From: Actinoplanes lobatus
GTDB lineage: Bacteria > Actinomycetota > Actinomycetes > Mycobacteriales > Micromonosporaceae
Length of the DNA: 64,000 nt
Assembly: GCF_014205215.1 (NCBI RefSeq)
Contig: NZ_JACHNC010000001.1
Coordinates: forward strand, 6,258,501 to 6,322,500
Direction: 5' to 3'
The position numbers were made by a program, and so were the translations under genes. Numbering within the stretch: the stretch's first letter is position 1; every line of letters begins with the position of its first letter. The notes under the pieces were generated by a model. The model ran no database searches and was not told where the DNA came from. It saw only the letters and a program-made list of their open reading frames with translations. Below, in pieces: positions 16,735 to 24,997 of this stretch.

Positions 16735-17838
16735 ATGGCAGCGGTGACGGTGGACCGGGATCGTCTCGTTCGGACGTTCCTCGACCTGGTCGCGATCGAC
16801 AGCCCGACCGGGCAGGAGCAGCGGATCGGTGTGGAGTTGGAGCGCCGGTTCACGGAGCTGGGCGCCGACGTCCGCCGGGACGAGGCGGGCAACCTGATCG
16901 CCACCCTGGCCGGTGGGCCGGGGGAGGGCTTCCTGATCTCCACGCACATGGACACCGTCGGCACCGACGTCGGGATCCGGCCCGTCATCGGCGACGACGG
17001 GGTGATCCGGACCGACGGTTCCACCATCCTCGGCGCCGACGACAAGGCCGGCATCGCGTCCTGTCTGGAACTGTTGACGCTGCTGGGGGAGCATCCGGAG
17101 CTGCCGCATCCGACGATCGAGTTCGTCGTGTCGGTGGCCGAGGAGGCCGGCCTGGTCGGGTCACGGCAGCTGGACGTGGCGCGATTGCGGTCCACCCACG
17201 GGTACGTGTTCGACACCGCGGGCGCGATCGGCTCCATCACCTACTGGGCGCCCACCGCGATGGACGTCGACATCACCGTGCACGGGCGCAAGGCCCACGC
17301 CGGTGTGGAGCCGGAGAAGGGTGTCGACGCGCTGCGGGTGGCGGCCGAGGCGATCGCCGCGATGCCGCTGGGCCGCATCGACGACGAGACGGTCGCCGGC
17401 ATCGGCATCCTGGCCGGCGGGGAGGCCCGCAACGTGGTTTCGGCCACCGCCGTCCTCACCGGTCAGGCCCGCAGTCACGACCAGGGGAAACTCGACAAGC
17501 AGCTGGCCGCCATGCGGGCCGCCGTGGACGCGGCGGCGCGGCGGCACGGGGCGACCTACGAGTTCGTGGCCGAGGAGATCTACCACACCTACCACATCGA
17601 CCCGGTCGCGAAGCCGTACCGGGACGCGGCCCGCGCCATCCGGGCGCACGGCATCGAGGTGATCGACCGCAAGTCCGGCGGCGGCACCGACGGCAACTTC
17701 CTCAACGCCCGCGGGATCCCGTGTGTCGGCCTGGCCACCGGCATGGTCGACGAACACGCGACCAGCGAGCACATCGCGATCGACGACATGGTGGCGGCGT
17801 GCGCGATCCTGTTGACCATCGCCACCCAGCAACAGTGA
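16735..17838 (+). CDS. M20-family metallopeptidase (PepT-like)
   Basis: 367-residue zinc peptidase. Metal ligands are visible as His in STHMDTVG (near 71), the bridging Asp in GADDKAG (near 103), the catalytic Glu pair in AEEAG (near 135), Asp in VFDTAG and the terminal His in DEHATSEHI. A lid dimerisation domain lies between. This matches tripeptidase T or carboxypeptidase G-like enzymes, which trim short peptides in the cytoplasm. AGGAGAGG (16721-16728) precedes the ATG. The next gene, another peptidase, starts 10 bp downstream. Confidence 0.87.
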   Translation: MAAVTVDRDRLVRTFLDLVAIDSPTGQEQRIGVELERRFTELGADVRRDEAGNLIATLAGGPGEGFLISTHMDTVGTDVGIRPVIGDDGVIRTDGSTILGADDKAGIASCLELLTLLGEHPELPHPTIEFVVSVAEEAGLVGSRQLDVARLRSTHGYVFDTAGAIGSITYWAPTAMDVDITVHGRKAHAGVEPEKGVDALRVAAEAIAAMPLGRIDDETVAGIGILAGGEARNVVSATAVLTGQARSHDQGKLDKQLAAMRAAVDAAARRHGATYEFVAEEIYHTYHIDPVAKPYRDAARAIRAHGIEVIDRKSGGGTDGNFLNARGIPCVGLATGMVDEHATSEHIAIDDMVAACAILLTIATQQQ

Positions 17839-17848
17839 GGGAGCTTTC

Positions 17849-18583
17849 ATGCCAGGTCACATCGTCCCGATGGGCGCCGGCCGCGCGGTGATGGACCGCC
17901 GCGACGACCCGCTGCACGACTACGTGCTGGAGCTCACCGGCAAGGACGACCCGGTGGTGCTGTTCCTGCCGACGGCGACCGGGGACGACGCCAGCTACAT
18001 CGTGTCGTTCTACGAGGCGTTCCACTCCGGACGGTGCCGGCCGCGGCATCTGCGGTTGTTCCACCGCGACTTCGACGACCTGTCCGGCATCGTGCTCGGT
18101 GCTGACGTGATCCATGTGGGCGGCGGCAACACCGCCAACATGCTGGACGTGTGGCGGCGGCAGGGCGTGGACACGCTGCTGCATCAGGCGCTGGCCGGCG
18201 GGGCGGTGCTGACCGGTGGCAGCGCCGGCGGGCTGTGCTGGTTCGAGGGCGGGACCACCGACTCGTACGGGCCGACGCTCCAGCTGCTGAACGAGGGCCT
18301 CGGCATGATCAAGGGCAGTTACTGCCCGCATTACGACGCCGAGGACCAGCGGCGGCCGATCTTCCACGCGGCCCTGCTCGACGGGTCCCTGGAGATGGGG
18401 TACGCCTCCGGCAACCGTGTCGCCATCCGGTTCACCGCCGACGGGGAACCGGTGGAGGCGGTCACCTCCGAGCCGGGCGCCCAGGCGCTGAAGGTGTACG
18501 CCCACGACGGCAGGATCGTCGAGGAGGAGATCCCGTGCCGCCTGCTCGCCGAGCGGGTGGCCAGCCGCAGCGTCTCGACCTGA
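17849..18583 (+). CDS. S51-family peptidase (peptidase E-like)
   Basis: 244 residues with the class I glutamine-amidotransferase-like fold of family S51. The nucleophile Ser is in TGGSAGGLCWF, with VGGGNTANML upstream and a His in YCPHYDAED as a possible triad member. Family S51 includes alpha-aspartyl dipeptidase PepE and cyanophycinase. The length is close to PepE. GAGGGAG overlapping the upstream stop codon is its ribosome site, so it is co-expressed with the M20 peptidase. The pair probably degrades acidic or Asp-containing peptides. Confidence 0.82.
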   Translation: MPGHIVPMGAGRAVMDRRDDPLHDYVLELTGKDDPVVLFLPTATGDDASYIVSFYEAFHSGRCRPRHLRLFHRDFDDLSGIVLGADVIHVGGGNTANMLDVWRRQGVDTLLHQALAGGAVLTGGSAGGLCWFEGGTTDSYGPTLQLLNEGLGMIKGSYCPHYDAEDQRRPIFHAALLDGSLEMGYASGNRVAIRFTADGEPVEAVTSEPGAQALKVYAHDGRIVEEEIPCRLLAERVASRSVST

Positions 18584-18590
18584 GCACGGG

Positions 18591-18625
18591 AAACGGCCGG
18601 CGGCTCACTGGGCCGCCGGCCGTTT
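18591..18625. terminator. Bidirectional terminator hairpin
   Basis: A perfect 14-bp stem, AAACGGCCGGCGGC (18591-18604) with GCCGCCGGCCGTTT (18612-18625), encloses a 7-base loop. AAA and TTT at the outer ends serve as tails for both strands. It lies between the convergent S51 peptidase and secreted-protein genes. Confidence 0.85.
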
Positions 18626-18632
18626 CGCCGTC

Positions 18633-19586
18633 CTAGACGGCCGGTGCCGCGAACAGGATGATCGACACCCGGGTCGGGGTGACGTCCAGCTCGCGTTGCA
18701 TGCCGACCCGCTGGATCACCGCGTAGCCGGGGGTGCCGGCCGATCCGGTCGGATTGAGCAGCACCAGCGCCCGTCCCGCCTCGACGAACGCGTCCGAGTC
18801 GGGCCGCAGCACGTCCCCGCAGGCGGTGGTCTGCCCGGTCGGGTCGCTGATGGTCAGCGAGAACCTCTGCAGGCCGGTGTAGGCGGTGGCCAGAGTGAAC
18901 CCGGGCACCGGCGGACTGCCGACGTACGCGAGTGTCGCCGACCGCCCCGGACCCGTCTCGGCCCGGTACGGGGTGACGTCGAACGTGCCCTCACCCGGCA
19001 GGTTGAGCCGGATCGGACCGCTCGGCGCCTGGCAGGTACCGCCCTTGACATGGGCGTTGTAGCCGTTCGCCGGCTGTGCGGGCGGGGTGACCGCGCCGGC
19101 CGACACCAGGATGCGGGCCCGGGTCGGCACGATGTCGAGCTCCCGCTCCAGCCGGGTCCGTTCCAGGACGGCCACACCCTGTACGCCTCCGTCACCGGCC
19201 GGCAGCAGCTGCGCCACGGCCAGTCCGGCCCGCCCGAACCGGTCCTCCTCGGGCTGGAGCAGGTCGCCGCACGCCACGTCCCGCCCGCCCTCGGTCAGGA
19301 CCAGCGAGAACCGCTGGCCGCTGTAGATCGCGCCGACACCGAACCCGGGCACCTGCGGCGCCCCGTAGAAGCCGAGCGCGGCGCCCTCGGCCCGGTACGG
19401 CTCGACGTCGTGGCTGCCGCCGCCGGCCAGGTCGATGTGCAGGTCCTGGCCGGGTTCCGCGCAGCTGCCGTCCCGGATGAAGCCGTCGTAGCCGGCCGCC
19501 TCCTGTGCCCGGACCGCGACCGGCGTCAGCACCAGGGCGAACACGCCCGCGGCGGCCAGGACGGACCGCATCCACCGCTTCGTCAT
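18633..19586 (-). CDS. Secreted protein with two duplicated domains, function unknown
   Basis: 317 residues. A Sec signal peptide (KRWMRSVLAAAGVFALVL then VAVRAQEA) should be cleaved near residue 28. The mature protein is two homologous units of about 130 residues (about 32-165 and 173-315). Each has a GYxxxxxxGxC opening, a Dxx/xVxPYRAE segment, a PxVPGFxxxxxYxGxRFSLxxxxG strand pair, ACGDxLxP and an RELDxxPTRxxIL ending. Each unit has two Cys, likely a disulfide in the extracytoplasmic space. I do not recognise the family. It lies 9 bp after the Dcu-type carrier gene and is probably co-transcribed with it. Confidence 0.75.
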   Translation of the reverse strand: MTKRWMRSVLAAAGVFALVLTPVAVRAQEAAGYDGFIRDGSCAEPGQDLHIDLAGGGSHDVEPYRAEGAALGFYGAPQVPGFGVGAIYSGQRFSLVLTEGGRDVACGDLLQPEEDRFGRAGLAVAQLLPAGDGGVQGVAVLERTRLERELDIVPTRARILVSAGAVTPPAQPANGYNAHVKGGTCQAPSGPIRLNLPGEGTFDVTPYRAETGPGRSATLAYVGSPPVPGFTLATAYTGLQRFSLTISDPTGQTTACGDVLRPDSDAFVEAGRALVLLNPTGSAGTPGYAVIQRVGMQRELDVTPTRVSIILFAAPAV

Positions 19587-19595
19587 CGCAGCCTC

Positions 19596-20939
19596 CTAGC
19601 TGGTGCCGTAGACGAGCGCCGCCGTCACCAGCGCCACCACGGTCGAGACGAGCCACATGATGAACATCGGCAGCGAGAAGGAGTGCCAGATCGCGAACCG
19701 GCTGATCCCGGTGGTGCCGGTCTCGTCGGCGGCGATGCTGGTGACCTGCGAGCCGTTGGCCGGGAAGAAGTAGATGCCGATCGCGGCCACCGAGAACGCT
19801 GCCAGGAACTGCGGCGGGATGTCCAGAGCCAGACCGATCGGTACGATCGCGGCGAGCGCCGCCGCCTGGCTCGTGGTCAGTGCCGCCACGATGAAGATGG
19901 CGATGGCGATCGTCCATCTCGCCGCCTCGACCAGGCCACCCATGGCGTCGACGATCGCGGTCTCGTTCGCCGCGATCCAGGTGTCCGCCAGCCAGGCGAT
20001 GCCGAACAGCGCGATCAGGCCGACCAGGCCGGAGGTCATGGTGCTCTGCGTGACCACGTCCTTGATCTTGACCTTGCAGAACAGCACGATCAGCGTGGCG
20101 GTCACACCCATCACGATCTGGATCACGATCGAGGTGCTGATCGGCACCAGGTTGCCCTCGTCGTCCGGGAAGGCCGGGCGCAGCGACTCGACCATGCCGA
20201 GCAGCACGATGACGGCGATACCGGCCAGGAAGATGAACGTGCTGCGCTTGGCCTCCTTCGGCAGCTGCCGGGCCTCCAGCACGCTGGTGTCCACCGGCTT
20301 GATCTCGCCGGACGAGATCCGGCGCTGGTACTCCGGATCGTCGGCGAGTTCCTTACCGACCCGCATCTGTACGAAGGACGCGGCGAGCAGGCCCACGACA
20401 CTGGCCGGCAGCACGACGATCAGGATGTCGCCGATCCCGAAGTCGACCGGGTCCAGCAGGCCGACCAGGGTGGCCATCGAGGCGCTGACCGGGCTGGCCG
20501 TGATGGCGAACTGTGACGCCGTTCCCGCGACTGCGAGCGGCCGCTCCGGTCGTACCCCGTTGAAATAGGCCACCGCGAAGATGACCGGAATCAGCGGGTA
20601 GTAGATGAAGCCGGTGCCCGCACCGAGGGTGAAGATGAACGCGACGACCGGCGCGATGAGCGCGATCAGCGCGGGTTTGCGTTTCAGGATCTTCTTGGCG
20701 ACCTCGACCAGATAGTCGATGCCGCCCACGGCCTGCATGGTCGACGCCGCCGTGATGACGGACAGAATGATGAGCATCGACGAGGTGGGCGGCTCGCCCG
20801 GCGCCAGCCCGAAACCGAACACCAGCACCGCAAGGCCGACCAGGCCCCACAGCCCGAGGCCGATGCCGCCCATCCGTACGCCGAGCAGGATCGCGCCGAT
20901 GACGACGACGCCCTGCAGGATTATCAGCCCCGTTCCCAC
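19596..20939 (-). CDS. Dcu-type C4-dicarboxylate transporter
   Basis: 447 residues, about ten membrane segments, starting with GTG. It resembles anaerobic DcuA/DcuB carriers: EVAKKILKRKPALIALIAPVVAFIFT, GTGFIYYPLIPVIFAVA, GTASQFAITASPVSASMATL and a C-terminal IGIYFFPANGSQVTSIAADETGTTGISR. The family exchanges fumarate, malate, aspartate and succinate. Beside peptidases that could release aspartate from peptides, aspartate transport is a sensible guess. Dcu carriers are more typical of facultative anaerobes than of aerobic actinomycetes. Confidence 0.85.
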   Translation of the reverse strand: MGTGLIILQGVVVIGAILLGVRMGGIGLGLWGLVGLAVLVFGFGLAPGEPPTSSMLIILSVITAASTMQAVGGIDYLVEVAKKILKRKPALIALIAPVVAFIFTLGAGTGFIYYPLIPVIFAVAYFNGVRPERPLAVAGTASQFAITASPVSASMATLVGLLDPVDFGIGDILIVVLPASVVGLLAASFVQMRVGKELADDPEYQRRISSGEIKPVDTSVLEARQLPKEAKRSTFIFLAGIAVIVLLGMVESLRPAFPDDEGNLVPISTSIVIQIVMGVTATLIVLFCKVKIKDVVTQSTMTSGLVGLIALFGIAWLADTWIAANETAIVDAMGGLVEAARWTIAIAIFIVAALTTSQAAALAAIVPIGLALDIPPQFLAAFSVAAIGIYFFPANGSQVTSIAADETGTTGISRFAIWHSFSLPMFIMWLVSTVVALVTAALVYGTS

Positions 20940-21055
20940 GTGACCTCCCGGCTTTCACCGACGCGCCCGAACGGGCCCTCCGTCCGCAAGCGTCGATAAA
21001 GGATCGGGTGACCACGTGGAAACCTGGCTCATCCCCGAAGGATGACCCGTTCCGG

Positions 21056-21979
21056 TCAGCTGCTTCCGGCGAGTTCGCGCAGGGCCCCCACGATGGCCTG
21101 CTGGAGCTCGGCGGGGGTCAGATCGTCGCGGTCGCCGGGCAGCGCGGCCGCGAGCATCGGGGCCAGCGCGCCCGCCAGCGCGACCTCGTCGACCTGGTCC
21201 CGGGTGGCCAGGGTGGTGATCGCGGTACGGGCGTCGATCAGATGCCGGTACGTCCATTGGGCGTACGAGGCGAGCGACCAGTGGGTGTTGGCGGTGCCGT
21301 CCGGGTTCGTGTTGCCGGGCGGCGCCGGGATCAGGCCGTCGGTCTGGAGCATCGCGCCGGCGAGGGCGGCCCGGACGTCCTTGTCCTTGAGGATCGCGAG
21401 GAACTCGGCCTTGGTCATGGTGTCCTCCTCGGGGAGCAGAGCGATGTGCCGCAGCCACCGTGTCGCCAGCCGGACCATGCGGTGGCCGTCGGCGTCACGG
21501 TGTTCGGACAGGTGGGTGTGGGTGCGGTGGCTGTCGTCTCCGGTGGTGCGCCGGCCCAGCCGGTCCCAACGGCGTACCGTCCGGCTGTCCGGGCTGTAGA
21601 TGACCTCACGCAGGTCGCGGGTGTCGGGATCGCCGGCTTTGCAGAGCGGGATCAGCCAGGCGTTGAAGTCGTAGAGGTCGAAGGTGCCGCGAGGGGTCTT
21701 GAGGCGGAAGAAGCCGATGTCCATGGCGGACGCGTGGTCGTCGAGGCCGCTGCGGTCACGCGTGGATTCGTCGACCGAGTAGCGGTCGCGGCCCCCTCGT
21801 GCCCGGATCTGGTCCTTGCCCAGGTGGTAGGAGTCGCCGCCGGCGGCGTGATCGGTGTCGCCGACGATTCCGGCCTCGAGCGGATCCAGGTCGTCGCCGA
21901 CGGTTCGGCCAGGATGTATGTCCAGGTGGTCCAGCAGTAGGCGCCGTGCTCGCAGGTGGTTCGGTTTCGCGGCCGTCAA
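21056..21979 (-). CDS. Putative M15-like (D,D-carboxypeptidase/endolysin-type) protein
   Basis: 307 residues, no signal peptide. The proposed start is TTG 21979, because GGGAGG lies 8 bases upstream and no ATG occurs before residue about 86. Metal-ligand-like residues occur in the order SYHLGKDQ, DDHASAMDIGFF and HTHLSEH. This is reminiscent of the HxxGxAxD...H pattern of M15 peptidases and phage endolysins. The C-terminal third (about 188-307) is helical and unfamiliar. It follows the SARP gene by 88 bp on the same strand. Family assignment is by pattern only. Confidence 0.5.
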   Translation of the reverse strand: MTAAKPNHLRARRLLLDHLDIHPGRTVGDDLDPLEAGIVGDTDHAAGGDSYHLGKDQIRARGGRDRYSVDESTRDRSGLDDHASAMDIGFFRLKTPRGTFDLYDFNAWLIPLCKAGDPDTRDLREVIYSPDSRTVRRWDRLGRRTTGDDSHRTHTHLSEHRDADGHRMVRLATRWLRHIALLPEEDTMTKAEFLAILKDKDVRAALAGAMLQTDGLIPAPPGNTNPDGTANTHWSLASYAQWTYRHLIDARTAITTLATRDQVDEVALAGALAPMLAAALPGDRDDLTPAELQQAIVGALRELAGSS

Positions 21980-22067
21980 TGCGGGTTCCTCCCTGCCGGT
22001 GGGTGGACCGTTGTTACACCCGATAACGGAGGAGATACCCGCTGTGGCACGCCACTATTGGACGTCC

Positions 22068-22718
22068 TCAGATCGAGTGAGGGGGAAGGAGGTCGTGGCC
22101 CTCCCACGGGTCGACGGCCTCCGGGTAGGCCGGATCCGCCGCCTGCGGTGGCTCGATCCTGGTGGGTGCGGGTGGCGGCACCGGTGGTTTCTGCGGGGCT
22201 GCCAGCAGTCCGGAGGCGGTGGCGCGCTCCTCGTTGAGGCGGGCGCGGGCCGAATCGAACACCCGCCCGGTCAGCCCGGCCATCGGCTCGCCCTGCCACA
22301 GGCCGAGGTGACGGCGGATGTCGTCGGTGCCCGTACCGATGGCTCCGGTTTGATGTTCGGCGCGGGCCTGCGCCAGCGCCGCCCGGAAGAGGCCGGTGTC
22401 GAGCGTGTTCTCGCCGACCCGCAGCACATATCCCTCGTTCGTGAACGCCAGCAACGACGTGCGTTCCGGATCGAGGGCGCGGCGCAGCCCGCCGATGCAC
22501 CGCTGCACCACGTCGACGCCGTTCTCCGGCGGATCCCCGTTCCACAGCGCGGCGACGATCTCCTGGACCGGCACCGGCCGGTCGGCGTGCAGCAGCAGGA
22601 CGGCGAGAACCGCCCGCTGGACGAGCGGCCCGAGGTCCACCGGATCGTCGCCCCGGAACGCGCGAACCGGGCCGAGAAGCTCGAACCGCAGTGTGCCGGC
22701 GGACGAGCCGTCGATCAT
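22068..22718 (-). CDS. Short SARP-family transcriptional regulator
   Basis: 216 residues. An OmpR-like DNA-binding domain (about 8-95: LRFELLGPVRAFRGDDPVDL then VVQRCIGGLRRALDPERTSL) is followed by a truncated BTAD helical segment (about 105-165) and a Pro-rich tail. SARP activators such as ActII-ORF4 are about 250-280 residues, so the BTAD is shortened. GGAGG stands 7 bases before the ATG. SARPs usually activate specialised-metabolite clusters, but no biosynthetic genes lie nearby. Confidence 0.8.
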   Translation of the reverse strand: MIDGSSAGTLRFELLGPVRAFRGDDPVDLGPLVQRAVLAVLLLHADRPVPVQEIVAALWNGDPPENGVDVVQRCIGGLRRALDPERTSLLAFTNEGYVLRVGENTLDTGLFRAALAQARAEHQTGAIGTGTDDIRRHLGLWQGEPMAGLTGRVFDSARARLNEERATASGLLAAPQKPPVPPPAPTRIEPPQAADPAYPEAVDPWEGHDLLPPHSI

Positions 22719-22863
22719 GTGCCTTACCTCCAGGTTCCCCGCTGTGACGTTACGGCAGGTCACGAGCAGCATAACGACGGCCGGCGGCGGCGAGGCCGAC
22801 CGGGCGGGCGACCATCGAGCCTTGAACACGGACCGCCGCCGGGGATCGGATAGCGTTTCGGGG

Positions 22864-23640
22864 GTGAACCGAGATCTTGACGCGGCCCGGGACTTTGCTG
22901 TCGACCTGGCGGTTCGTGCCGGACGGTTGCAGCTGGAGCGGCGCGACACGCTGAAGATGGGTGCGCCCAAGGCGCACGCCAACGATGTCGTCTCGGACGT
23001 CGACATCGCCAGCGAGCGCCTCATCGTCGATGCGATCCTCGCGGCCTGGCCGGACGACGCGGTTCAGGCGGAGGAGGGGCACGGGCGGTCCGGTGGGAGC
23101 GGCTGGATGTGGGTCGTGGATCCGCTGGACGGCACGCGGAACTACGTCAGCCGTACCGGGCCGTGGTCCGTCTGTATCGCGCTCTACCAGGGGGAGCAGC
23201 CGCGGATGGCGGTGGTGCACGACCCCGCCGGAAACGAGACGTTCAGCGCGGTCGACGGCGGTGGGGCGTTTCTCAACGGCGAGCCGATCGCGGCGTCGAG
23301 CGGGCCGCCGCTGGCCGAGGCGCTCGTCGGCGTCAGTTTCCAGCCGAACCCGAAGACCAAGGAGCGCACCGGCAAGCTGATCCGGGAGCTGCTGCCGCTG
23401 GTCGGCGACATCCGCCGGATCCCGGCCGCGCTGAACCTGGTCTACCAGGCCGCCGGCCGGCTGGACGGCGGCGTCGCCCTCGACACGAACCTGTGGGACA
23501 TCGCCGCCGGCGCCCTGATCGCCCGCGAGGCCGGGGTGACTCTCGGCGGCCATGGCCCGGACTTCTCCACCGAGCTGACCATCGGCGCCGCTCCGGCCCT
23601 GTGGGACGCGCTCGCCGAGCGGGTCCGCGCCGCCGCCTGA
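22864..23640 (+). CDS. Inositol monophosphatase-family phosphatase
   Basis: 258 residues, Li-sensitive Mg2+-dependent sugar phosphatase fold. Metal-binding motifs: Glu pair in VQAEEGHG (near 61), DPLDGTRNY (near 82) and WDIAAGALIAREAG (near 207). Substrate could be inositol phosphate, histidinol phosphate or adenosine 3',5'-bisphosphate; motifs do not decide. The GTG at 22864 is the first start in frame giving the family-typical N-terminal helix. It is divergent from the SARP gene. Confidence 0.85.
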   Translation: MNRDLDAARDFAVDLAVRAGRLQLERRDTLKMGAPKAHANDVVSDVDIASERLIVDAILAAWPDDAVQAEEGHGRSGGSGWMWVVDPLDGTRNYVSRTGPWSVCIALYQGEQPRMAVVHDPAGNETFSAVDGGGAFLNGEPIAASSGPPLAEALVGVSFQPNPKTKERTGKLIRELLPLVGDIRRIPAALNLVYQAAGRLDGGVALDTNLWDIAAGALIAREAGVTLGGHGPDFSTELTIGAAPALWDALAERVRAAA

Positions 23641-23641
23641 T

Positions 23642-24400
23642 CTACGCTCCGAGGCGGTAGGGCTCGGGGACGGGGGCGGCGCGGCGCAGGTCGTAGCCGG
23701 GTTCCAGGGTGTGGAACAGACGGTCCCAGACGGTGGTGTAGAAGCCGAGGTTCCAGCGCGGCTCGGCGTGATGGCCGACGTGCATGGTCGGGGTGGCGAT
23801 CCACCGGAAGACCACATTGCCGCGGACCCGCTGGGGCAGCGGCTCCACACCCAGGTGGCCCAGGATACCGAAGACGAGGTTGAGCGCCGTGTAGGCGGTC
23901 AGCGCCGCGATCGAGAACGGATGGACGGCCAGGACCACCAGCCACATCGCCCCGAAACCGATCGCCTCGAACGGGTGCAGCGCGAACAGGGTGATCGGGC
24001 GGGCGTCGGCGAAGACGTGGTGCAGCCGGTGCACCCACGGGAACAGCGCTCGAAGGTGGACGGTCGCGTGCCCGGCGTACATCAGCACGTCCATCACCAT
24101 GACCAGCACGACCAGCTCGGCGAGCGTCCGCATGCCGAGATCGGTGGTCAGGACGATGACGCCGGCCTTCCACAGCCACCACCCGGCGACGGTGACCGCC
24201 GTGTTCAGGACGGTGGTGCTGGCGACCAGTGCGAGTTCCTGCCCGCTCACCGGCCCGGGATCGGGGGTGAGCCGCCGCGCGCCGGGCAGCCGCAACGCCA
24301 CGTGCCCGAGCAGCGCGCCCACGCCCACCAGCAGGATGTTCTCCACCAGGGCGAGCAGGGCGAACCCGCCCGGGTGCATCGTCTCGAGAAACTCCAGCAT
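23642..24400 (-). CDS. Sterol desaturase/fatty acid hydroxylase-family protein
   Basis: 252-residue membrane protein with about five hydrophobic segments. The di-iron His clusters are HATVH (near 113), HRLHH (near 127) and HVGHH (near 210), the characteristic HX3H, HX2HH, HX2HH series. It would hydroxylate or desaturate a lipid or carotenoid at the membrane surface with O2. AGGAG precedes the ATG at 24400; an upstream in-frame start lacks one. It ends one base from the convergent phosphatase gene. Confidence 0.85.
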   Translation of the reverse strand: MLEFLETMHPGGFALLALVENILLVGVGALLGHVALRLPGARRLTPDPGPVSGQELALVASTTVLNTAVTVAGWWLWKAGVIVLTTDLGMRTLAELVVLVMVMDVLMYAGHATVHLRALFPWVHRLHHVFADARPITLFALHPFEAIGFGAMWLVVLAVHPFSIAALTAYTALNLVFGILGHLGVEPLPQRVRGNVVFRWIATPTMHVGHHAEPRWNLGFYTTVWDRLFHTLEPGYDLRRAAPVPEPYRLGA

Positions 24401-24481
24401 GCCGCTCCTATCGCCTCCGGGCCCGCCGCGGCACCATAACGCTCCGCTCATGGGCGCGGTGTGGCACCCGGCGGGGGCGGG

Positions 24482-24916
24482 TCATCGGGCCCCATCATCC
24501 GGCTCGAGGATGGGATTGAGCAGGGCGAGGAGCTGTTCGCGCTGGTCGGGGCGCAGCCGGTCCAGTTCGGGGGCGAGGATGGCGCGGGCCTCGCCGTACA
24601 GGCGCCGGGTGAGTTCGTGGCCGGCCGGGGTGAGGAACACGTCGACGACGCGGCCGTCGTTCGGGTTCTTCTCCCGGGCCAGCAGGCCGCGGCGTTCGGC
24701 GCGGTCGATCAGGCCGGACATCGTGGACTTGTCGAGGCCCAGGTAGGCGGCCAACTCGGTGACGCGGGGACGCCGGTCGCGCAGGATGCCGAAGACCCGC
24801 AGTTGGGTGAGGGACAGGTCGTTCTCGGCGCCGATGCGGGTGAGCACGCCGGTCACCTTGAAGGTGTAGCGGACCAGGGCGTCGAGAAGCGCGTCCGTGG
24901 AGTCCTCGGAAGTCAT
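24482..24916 (-). CDS. MarR-family transcriptional regulator
   Basis: 144 residues, winged-helix dimer: LTQLRVFGILRDRRPRVTEL, LGLDKSTMSGLIDRAERRGL as the recognition region, and the wing EKNPNDGRVVDVFLTPAG. It is divergent from an oxidoreductase gene, with perfect palindromes and both promoters in the 81-bp gap, so autorepression and control of the neighbour are well supported. TAGGAT ends 6 bases before the ATG, so the mRNA should be leaderless. Confidence 0.9.
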   Translation of the reverse strand: MTSEDSTDALLDALVRYTFKVTGVLTRIGAENDLSLTQLRVFGILRDRRPRVTELAAYLGLDKSTMSGLIDRAERRGLLAREKNPNDGRVVDVFLTPAGHELTRRLYGEARAILAPELDRLRPDQREQLLALLNPILEPDDGAR

Positions 24917-24922
24917 GACGCC

Positions 24923-24983
24923 ATCCTAGTTGACATGGTTGGTAATCCCAACCATCCTGGAGGTCGTTGGTAATACAAACCAT
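24923..24983. promoter_or_regulatory. MarR operators and divergent promoters
   Basis: Operator 1 (24935-24955) is a perfect palindrome with arms ATGGTTGG and CCAACCAT around TAATC. Operator 2 (24963-24983) repeats it imperfectly (GTTGGTAATACAAACCAT), with centres 28 bp apart. On the minus strand TTGGGA (24951-24946) and TAGGAT (24928-24923) with 17 bases between form the MarR promoter. On the plus strand TTGACA (24930-24935) and CATCCT (24953-24958), also 17 apart, form the oxidoreductase promoter. Operator 1 overlaps both. Confidence 0.8.
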
Positions 24984-24997
24984 CTCCGGAGGTTTCC

